This document shows, in pieces, positions 58,001-64,000 of a stretch of 64,000 nucleotides of DNA. A program made the position numbers and the translations under genes. Below the pieces are notes generated by a model. The model made no database searches. It saw only the letters and a program-made list of their open reading frames with translations, and was not told the origin of the DNA. The DNA is taken from the NCBI GenBank assembly GCA_029465975.1, contig CM055728.1, forward strand, positions 18,594,328 through 18,658,327, written 5' to 3'. This stretch comes from Dallia pectoralis. Taxonomy: Eukaryota > Chordata > Actinopteri > Esociformes > Umbridae. The first letter of the stretch is position 1. The number at the start of each line of letters is the position of its first letter.

Positions 58001-61000
58001 AGTTACCATTAACTGTTGGGAATTAAGAGGAAATAAGTGAGTTTTACACACAACATGAGCACATGGCATTGTTACATTTTGTTAAGGTAGATACACTAAA
58101 CTTTTCTTAGCTTGTCTATCAGAAAGAAAATCAGATGGATTTCATTGATTTGATACCACTTACCAGCACAAAAAGGAAGCTCGTCACAGTTTTTCAATTC
58201 TCTATCTGACCCAGGGCATTTATTACCAGGGGGCATGGTGGACGGTGCTGGGTTGGTGCAGAACCTGTAGCGCAGCTGTGTGGGTTTAGGTGAACCTTCC
58301 CTCATACATGTGCCTGAGCATGGACCCCAGTGTTCCCAGTTTGCCCAACCACCATGGGCTGTTAAAGGAGGAGAGTGGATTTACTGCAGTGAAAAGATAT
58401 TCCTAACTTGTATAATATATGATCACTATTATTGTGCTTTGAAAAATAGTGTGTAGACTAAATGCTATTTTATGATATGGGCATATATGCCGCTTTAATT
58501 GATGAACAATAGTACAAAAATGTAGTGAGTTTTTAAATGTTGTCTTCAAGTGGAATCAAAAGTGATTTTGTTTTATTCCGTTAGCGATTAACAATGTCAA
58601 TAAAACAATGAACATGGTTTAATCTATCATTTTGATTATAGATTGGTTCATCTGTGATAAAAAGTGATAGATTCAGTTCATAGAGCTATCTCTGAATTTC
58701 AGAGTAGTTACATTTATCCAGCCCTGCCCCTCTGATTTTTACAGCAACAGGGCAGGGAAAACTATTAGTTTGTGTTTTAACTGGTGATGTCCTGTCACTA
58801 AAAACATTCTACAACCCACCAGTCCGGCAGATCCAAATTAAATAAGTATATTTTGGCAAAATACACCATAAAATGAGTGACTGACAGTTTATGGAAAAAT
58901 GACCCCTCCCACCCCCACCAGCGGCTGCCGTCTGGCAGGGGAACATGAACATTTTCTGTACTTTAATACTTCAACGGTGAGCGACTTAAAGGGAAGTTGC
59001 GAGCTATGATTAACATGTTGGAGACCCCTGGCCTGAACCATGATGATTATGATTTTTACTTGGGCAGACTTGATCAGCCACACATGCTGCCATCATTTCA
59101 CTTGGACCGTCACAGCTGCCTCCACATTTGGGTGGAGGTTGGGTGCATGTTCTCGTTCTCTTCTTCACGCCCTTTTCACAAGTCACTGAACAGGGCTCCC
59201 ACTGGGCCCACTCACTCCACTGGCCCTGTTCTGAAAAATGTTGGGCACAGTCAATAACAGAAGAACAAAATACCTTCAATCATGCTTTTTTTTAATGTGA
59301 GTTCCCTGTCTGTTAGAGGTTCTGTACCTGGACAACAGTCTTGTTCAAAGCACGGTTTGGTCTCTAACGTGAGTTTCAGAAGCTCCGTCGAGTTAGTTGT
59401 TGGGTCACATTTTCCCTGTCCATGGCATTCTCGACGTCTTTGCACAACTCCCTCTTTACAGGGGACTGAACAGCTGCCCCAATTTGTCCATTCAGACCAC
59501 ATAGATGGCCTACGATGTCAATGAAACTAATCACATCCTGCACTGGACACAACTGGCCGAAGATCAAATAAAAAAAAAATAGTCTTACCCACAAGACCTG
59601 CATTTTCCGTCTTTTCCAACGTATCCGTAGTGAGGGTTAAGACAACAATCATCCAATTTCACATTTCCCAGGAGGTCGGAACAATTCCCTGCATCTCTAT
59701 CAAAATTGCTGTAACATTTCACCTCCTGTGAAACTAGAAACGATAATTCATAGATTACAATTAGTTTGCCAATGTTTTTATTGTTATTCTAATATTGAAA
59801 AATCTAATATTCCATCTCACTATTAGCACGCATGACATTTAAAGGGCCCATTTTGTAAGACATTCATCATACACATTTAAAAGGATATTAATTCAAACTG
59901 AGGACTAGCGGTATTCACGCTGAGTAGATTCTTCAACGTTCCAATGATTTTCTATTTGACACATTTGACACATTATATGACATTGGCCATCCCTTCACCT
60001 AGTCCAGATGGGAAAGGAAAGCTATATTGCAGTATTTCCCAAAAAGGTAACCATTTCCGATAAGGGTATACGAACTAGCATTAACGAACACAGTAGTTAA
60101 CATGAACGATGACCAAAGATATGAACAAATTTACAATGATAACAATGATAACTATTGCGTTTTATTAAGGATTTATAATACAAACACTAACATTGTGTAC
60201 TAGGTTAAGGTTCAAGGTTCAAGGTATGTTTATTTGTCATTACAATAACAAGTCATGCAATGAAATGCTTAGATCTCGCCCTCCCCAACAATGCAATACA
60301 ATTAGATAAAAAAGAGACAGAAAAAGAAGAAAAAACAATTTGTAAAACCTATCCTATTAATAATTGTCCGTGGTAGCTGGGTAGCTATTTTAAAGTGTCA
60401 GTATAGTGCCAGTATAAAGTGTCAGATGTGCATGAGGTGATGATAGAGGGAGGGATTCTAGGAGTTGTGTATCCTAACGGCCAGTTGGAAGAAGCTGTCT
60501 CTGAACCTGTTGGTCAGAAATGATCCGCTTGGTTCTCCTCTTGCACCTCAGGATGTGGAGATCCTGCATGGATGGCAGGTCAGTCCCCGTAATTTCCTCC
60601 GCTGTTTTTATAATCCAATTATTAATAAAATAGGCTAGAAAAGGATAGTTTAACCTCGGTAATGTAAATAAACTAATGGTGAAGTATCAATTATAAATGG
60701 TTTATATCTATCAATGGGCCATTAGTTAATCGTTGTTAATGTTGGATAATACATCACCTTTCTTAAGGAGACACAAAATAATAAACTAATAGTGAGTTCT
60801 TGGTTATTCTATTTGTTTAATTTCAGCTCACTGGTTACTCAGTGGATCAAAGGAGTATGAACTCATGAGTTGGTGTTGTGGATTAATGCTGTATTACCAG
60901 TTAGAATACCAGTAAAAGCACATAGTCCTCTTTTCAAGAATGACAAGATTGACTAAACTAAAAGTGTATAACAACAAGTTGTAAGGCTGTCACATCTCCC

Positions 61001-61753
61001 ACTGCACTAGCTCCTCCCTCTGGCCAAAGGCTCAATCTCATGTTCGGGGATGAGAGAAGAAATGAGTGAAGAGATGAGTATTCTCTTATCAGTAAAAAGA
61101 GGCAAGTCAAATCCAATAATTAACAGCCACGTTAATCATTAAAGGTTTTCACAATATGCTTATACAGTTTTGAGACTGGTGTTTCTGGTAACATAATAAA
61201 AAACCTTGATTATTCATTCTAGTGAACGCTGTCTTTTCCCGTGTTTATCTTCATTAGTGTACAATGTATTTTTCAATCAGTCACATACATTGCTGACATA
61301 TTTAAAAAAAAAAACATTTATCTAAAAAATATAAAATCCAAATACACATATACATTTTAAATTCTAAATTAACTTTAGAAATCACTGTTGTCTATGTGAT
61401 AATTTAGTAATGTTATAGGTGACACTACATTGTTGGTGTGGTTGACAAAATTATGTGAAACAATCTATGACAACAAGATACAGTTTGCTAATAAGAGAAT
61501 GTAAATATGTCTTTAAAAGAAATTCTCAATAAATACATTTATACATAAATATAGATTATCTTTCAATGCATTTCAATATACTTTGGCAAATTAGGATTAA
61601 ATTGTACAATTGGTTTAGACTTTACAGTAGACTGTTTTGTGGTTTCTAAATTCTAGCGTTGTTAAGAGTAGGTCTAAATCAGCTATAGTAAATGCACTGA
61701 CCTGATTCTCTGATGAACATCAGCAAAAAAAAAGATTTCCACAACTGAAACAT
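51919..61753 (-). CDS. cfp: Complement factor properdin, complete (9 coding exons)
   Basis: Secreted positive regulator of the alternative complement pathway that stabilises the C3bBb convertase (family knowledge). Exons: 61702-61753, 59589-59733, 59328-59509, 59060-59230, 58164-58358, 57839-58012, 56825-57019, 55233-55344, 51919-52066; 457 codons plus stop, against 469 in human. Order: signal peptide, cysteine-rich N-terminal domain (DDCCLNPHYGY), six thrombospondin type 1 repeats, the sixth split over two exons. Tryptophan ladders WSEWTNW, WSEWAQW, WANWEHW, WSQWTSW and WSEWSEW and the CSVTC motifs fit C-mannosylated TSRs. Exon phases match throughout and the last split (P codon across 55233 and 52066) agrees with the human boundary. 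The last intron, about 3.2 kb, carries a Tc1-like transposon. Other TSR proteins are excluded by the properdin N-terminal domain and the FFHGTPIPLC/CINVPPC end. Confidence 0.95.
52335..52505. repeat. Dispersed teleost repeat fragment
   Basis: TTATATAGCGCTTTTTCTGG, AAAGCGCATTACATGG, ACCACCAATGTGCAGCATCC and CGCCAGAACGCGCACCACA resemble a repeat that recurs widely in fish genomes (from memory). It lies in the cfp last intron directly beside the Tc1 left end. Confidence 0.55.
52508..54816 (-). mobile_element. Tc1-like transposon, inactivated, with nested insertion
   Basis: Ends CAGGTGCTGGTCATATAATT (left) and its inverse (right, to 54816) within imperfect terminal inverted repeats of about 200 bp; a TA follows the right end. 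Minus-strand transposase pieces: MGKTADLTAVQKTTIDTLHK, AKEAGCSQSSVSKHIN (helix-turn-helix), then KDWTAAEWSKVMFSDESK (first Asp), VMVWGAMSSAGVSPLYF and LNPIENLWGIVKRKM (Glu). The stretch between VSPLYF and the LNPIENL end is largely deleted, removing the second catalytic Asp, and the frame is shifted. A piggyBac-like element splits it right after KHIN. Confidence 0.9.
53534..54372. mobile_element. piggyBac-like MITE nested in the Tc1 element
   Basis: 839 bp flanked by TTAA on both sides (53530-53533 and 54373-54376). Removing it with one TTAA rejoins CCTCTCTATTAA with TGTGCTTGGACAC, restoring continuous Tc1 sequence. Termini CCTGATCTTGACAGG and, inverted, CCACTTCTTGACAGG share TCTTGACAGG. No transposase is present, so it is non-autonomous. 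TTAA targeting and short inverted ends define piggyBac-type elements. Confidence 0.82.
54817..55232. other. cfp last intron, between Tc1 element and exon 8
   Basis: No coding exon in the required phase; open frames exist on both strands at 54928-55170 but match nothing I know. Confidence 0.6.
55233..55344 (-). CDS. cfp: cfp exon 8 (TSR6, first part)
   Basis: NGNWSEWSEWSHCEPPCGKE, STRSREINCIPDLSAY, ending CC in phase 2 before donor GTAAGAAAG. Human has KGSWSEWSTWGLCMPPCG to LLPKYP. Confidence 0.93.
55345..56824 (-). other. cfp intron 7
   Basis: Contains a 210-bp tandem duplication (56109-56528) and otherwise nothing recognised. Confidence 0.7.
56109..56528. repeat. 210-bp direct tandem duplication
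   Basis: Two adjacent copies starting GACATTGTGTGAAGCAGATG (56109 and 56319), almost identical except an A-run length difference and a few substitutions. Recent, intronic. Confidence 0.95.
56825..57019 (-). CDS. cfp: cfp exon 7 (TSR5)
   Basis: VDGIWSQWTSWEKCTSS, HCRKIGGLQKRQRWCEH, FEGKVCDGTKGI, CFDIERC. Human has VDGEWDSWGEWSPC and GRKFDGHRCAG. Acceptor CCCACAG, donor GTGAGT. Confidence 0.93.
57839..58012 (-). CDS. cfp: cfp exon 6 (TSR4)
   Basis: VNGNWGKWGPLSSCSVTCGV, RQCNNPAPAHGGLSCSG, TTICNTKTHCP. Human has PVTCGLG, HPVPQHGGPFCAG and HICNTAVPCP. Acceptor CAACAG, donor GTAAAATA. Confidence 0.94.
58164..58358 (-). CDS. cfp: cfp exon 5 (TSR3)
   Basis: HGGWANWEHWGPCSGTC, QLRYRFCTNPAPS, PPGNKCPGSDREL, CDELPFCA. 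Human has HGAWATWGPWTPCSASC and KPPGKPCPG. Acceptor TTAACAG, donor GTAAGTGG. Confidence 0.94.
58359..59059 (-). other. cfp intron 4
   Basis: No element recognised in this 700-bp intron. Confidence 0.7.
59060..59230 (-). CDS. cfp: cfp exon 4 (TSR2)
   Basis: EQGQWSEWAQWEPCSVTCEK, RTRTCTQPPPKCGGSCDG, CVADQVCP. Human has PAPKCGGHCPG to TQQVCP. The donor is GTAAAA, slightly weak. Confidence 0.94.
59328..59509 (-). CDS. cfp: cfp exon 3 (TSR1)
   Basis: PSMWSEWTNWGSCSVPCKEG, VVQRRRECHGQGKC, an NST sequon, KPCFEQDCCP. Human has WSLWSTWAPCSVTC to DQQCCP. Acceptor CGTAG, donor GTACAGA, phase 1. Confidence 0.94.
59589..59733 (-). CDS. cfp: cfp exon 2 (N-terminal domain)
   Basis: (V)SQEVKCYSNFDRDAGNCSD, LLGNVKLDDCCLNPHYGY, GKDGKCRSC. 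Human has LCFTQYEESSGKC and EDCCLN. Acceptor TTCTAG, donor GTAAGAC. Confidence 0.93.
59734..61701 (-). other. cfp intron 1
   Basis: About 2 kb of AT-rich sequence with one retroelement-like segment (60215-60620); no other exon recognised. Confidence 0.7.
60215..60620. mobile_element. Retroelement-derived fragment
   Basis: AGGTTCAAGGTTCAAGGTATG, GCAATGAAATGCTTAGATC and GGAAGAAGCTGTCTCTGAAC recall a LINE-derived fish repeat (from memory). No reading frame is preserved, and the class is not certain. Confidence 0.4.
61702..61753 (-). CDS. cfp: cfp exon 1 (signal peptide)
   Basis: MFQLWKSFFLLMFIRES followed by donor GTCAGT in phase 1, which joins TT TCA CAG of exon 2 as VSQ. A short hydrophobic core with this phase makes it the likely signal-peptide exon. 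No 5'UTR exon was identified. Confidence 0.8.
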
Positions 61754-62856
61754 TTCTGGCTATTTGTCGATTCCTAATGCTTCTTACTCTAAATCTTTGT
61801 GCGCTGTGTCACAGGTTCATCTAGTTTACCCTTCACTTTATTTGTGGAAAGACAAGCAACTGATTCACGTAAGGGTAATGAACTTATACCTCCCACTTAG
61901 CTTGACCGTTTACACAGCATTATTCAAATGTTGTAGTGTTCACAAAATGCCAAAGGCACCCTTTTAACTCTGCTGGACTTATGAACTATTGGAATACTCC
62001 AGATTAAGAGGTTAAAGTAAAATTAAATATGTCATCATTGTATTTCAATACATCTTATGAGTAGCCTTTAGTCAAGTTTGGCAATTTGCCCAAAGAAGCT
62101 GATTAGACTTTATTTTAAATATTTACTAGTGTTAAATATATAGGAGTTACTTAAAATGTATTGTGGAATTAATAACATCAACTGTGATAAAAAATTTATT
62201 TAAAAATGTTTGCAATAATGACTGAAGTGAAGCAAAAATCCTCCCACCTGAAAATACCAATGTTGTAGACTAAGAGCATTTCTGTGATGCAATTTCCATT
62301 ACTTGTGTCACAATGTTTTTTGATGCTGTTTTTGAAATGGTAAACTAGCATGAATCTAAAATCTAGAAATAAAACATTTTAAAGCTACTATCAGTTGGCA
62401 GATCTCTTTGCCTTCAGCTAATGCAAATTAAAAATACATTCACAATTAAGTGCTACTAAGTGCTACCAAGGGTGTTCCTTTTCACCTTTTTACATTATTG
62501 AATTCAATGTTTATTCAACAAGCATTCCACATTTAAACAAATAGCATATAAATACAACTGTTTTATCACATTATTTTGCCCAGACATTTGTGTGCAATGA
62601 CCAATAGTTCAGTGAATTGATTGCTATTGTTTACTTAAAACATGTCACTAATCTGTGAAGCAATCCTTTGGACTACTTAAAATGTCATTATCTTCTAAAT
62701 GTGTAATTGACTACTGAACTCAGACCTATCATAAGCATTTAAGAGCATATGCCAAACATAGACTTAGCATAACATGTTAGTTCTTTTTCAAATTGAAGAA
62801 AAGTGTAAGCCTACCTTGTCCTGAAAATCCTATTCTATGTGGGGGATAGTCTGTCA
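61754..62856. other. Upstream of cfp, nothing recognised
   Basis: AT-rich flank holding the presumed cfp promoter; no defined element could be named. Confidence 0.6.
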
Positions 62857-63051
62857 ACGATAGTAATTTTTTATTTATTTAACATTTATTTAACCAAGTA
62901 TGCCGATTGAGAACAAATTCTCATTTGCAATGGCGACCTGGTCAAGATAAGGTGAAAAAATGTGCAGGACAACATATTGTTACACAATAAATACACAAAA
63001 CACAAGAGTGCAAATAAATAATAAAATAAATAGTAAATGGCACAAGCCCAT
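62857..63051. repeat. Dispersed repeat related to SINE tail
   Basis: TTTATTTAACCAAGTATGCC and GAGAACAAATTCTCATTTGC resemble a repeat common in fish genomes and match, inverted, the non-tRNA part of the insertion at 10745-10800. Confidence 0.6.
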
Positions 63052-63870
63052 GATCACACCAACATTTTGTTTCTTGCGACTTTGACAATGTGCAGCCGAA
63101 TTCGAATGTGATTTAAATTAACACTACCATACAAAACCTCCCTGTCCATATCATACCTCCCACAGACAAACAGCACGTGCTCAACTGTTTCCTCCACCTC
63201 ACACCTATCACACAAACCTGTGTCATGTTTTGCCATAACCCTCAATGTGCCATTCAAACCTGTGTGCTCATACCTTAACCTATACTTCGCACCACCTCTT
63301 CCCTTCTACATCTACTATCATGCCCACAACCTCCCTCACTGACCTATCTATACCCCGATAGTGCCTGCCTTTACCACCTTCTCCCCACTGTCTCTCCCAC
63401 ACCGCAATCCCTGCTTCCCATATCAACAACTTAACCTCCCTGCGTCCTAACGCCACCCTGACATCCACCTCAGTCCTCCTTACAGCACTCTTTGCCACCA
63501 GGTCAGCCACCTCGTTACCCTCCACTCCAGCATGAGCGGGCACCCAACAAAACCTCACCACTACCCCCTGTCTCTCCAACCTCAGCAATATCCCCATCAT
63601 TTCACCCAGTATGTCCTCCCTATCAGACCTACCATCCATTACACTACTCAACACTGCTGCTGAGTCTGAACATATCACCACCCTACATGGTGCCACATCC
63701 TCCACCCATCTCAACCCAATGATCACAGCCACCATCTCTGCTGTATACACCGACACATTATCAGTGACTCTTTGACTGACACTCACACTGAACTCAGGGA
63801 CATGCACTCCTGCACCCACTCTACCACCATTCACTACCTTAGACCCATCAGTATACACCCATACAAACCC
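63052..63870 (-). mobile_element. LINE 3' end with RNase H domain, truncated
   Basis: Minus-strand frame 63280-63858 has the RNase H signature YTDGSK (Asp), YTAEMVAVIIGL (Glu), ICSDSAAVL (Asp), VPAHAGVEGNEVADLVAKSA (His/Asp). A following frame (63054-63257) has CDRCEVEETVEHVLFVCGRY, the cysteine/histidine end domain of such LINEs. The two are offset by a frameshift near 63270. The reverse-transcriptase part is absent up to the window end, so it looks 5'-truncated. An RNase H domain suggests an I/Nimb-type or similar LINE. Confidence 0.85.
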
Positions 63871-64000
63871 ATAAAAATGTTTGCAGACATACCTATACCC
63901 TGTACCATTTTATTTTATGACATTTATGTCAAAGATACAGGAGAGTGATAATACACACATAGCAGCCAATACAATCTGTATTGAGTAACAAATGACAAAA

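Overview
The window is vertebrate, almost certainly teleost, nuclear DNA. The supports are GT-AG split genes with short exons and kilobase introns, AT-rich non-coding sequence, Tc1-like, piggyBac-like, LINE and SINE remnants of fish type, and many micro- and minisatellites. Some Tc1 fragments resemble families I know from salmonids and pike, but the species cannot be fixed from this window.

Three genes lie head-to-tail on the minus strand. In transcription order they are cfp (properdin, 61753 to 51919, complete, 457 codons plus stop), tmem201 (SAMP1/NET5 inner nuclear membrane protein, 49528 to 24364, 655 codons plus stop along the intact exon path) and pik3cd (p110-delta PI3-kinase, 13572 to 1351, first nine coding exons, 493 codons). 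The pik3cd helical and kinase domains lie beyond position 1. I placed every exon by translation, splice dinucleotides and phase, including exons missed by simple ORF scanning: pik3cd 6176-6265 and 1351-1481, cfp 61702-61753 and 51919-52066, and tmem201 26458-26520 and 24364-24455. The genes share no pathway: properdin stabilises the alternative complement convertase, TMEM201 is a nuclear-envelope protein, and p110-delta is a leukocyte lipid kinase.

Layout: 1-1396 is a 63-bp minisatellite with a 500-N gap, grown from the 3' end of pik3cd exon 9 and its splice donor. 1351-13572 is pik3cd with Tc1, SINE and satellite sequence in introns. 13.8-24.3 kb is intergenic, with four further tandem arrays. 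24.4-49.5 kb is tmem201, whose middle holds a direct copy (24936-27890) and a 9-kb inverted copy (27891-36890) of its own exons 4-10. 51.9-61.8 kb is cfp, whose last intron carries a Tc1-like element interrupted by a piggyBac-like insertion with a TTAA duplication. 62.9-63.9 kb is the RNase H end of a LINE.

No new multigene system was found. The two most unusual things are the minisatellite born from a coding exon/splice-donor junction and the fold-back duplication inside tmem201. The latter has strong signs of an assembly artefact, because complementary indels break one copy or the other and the inverted arm is shortened in every exon.
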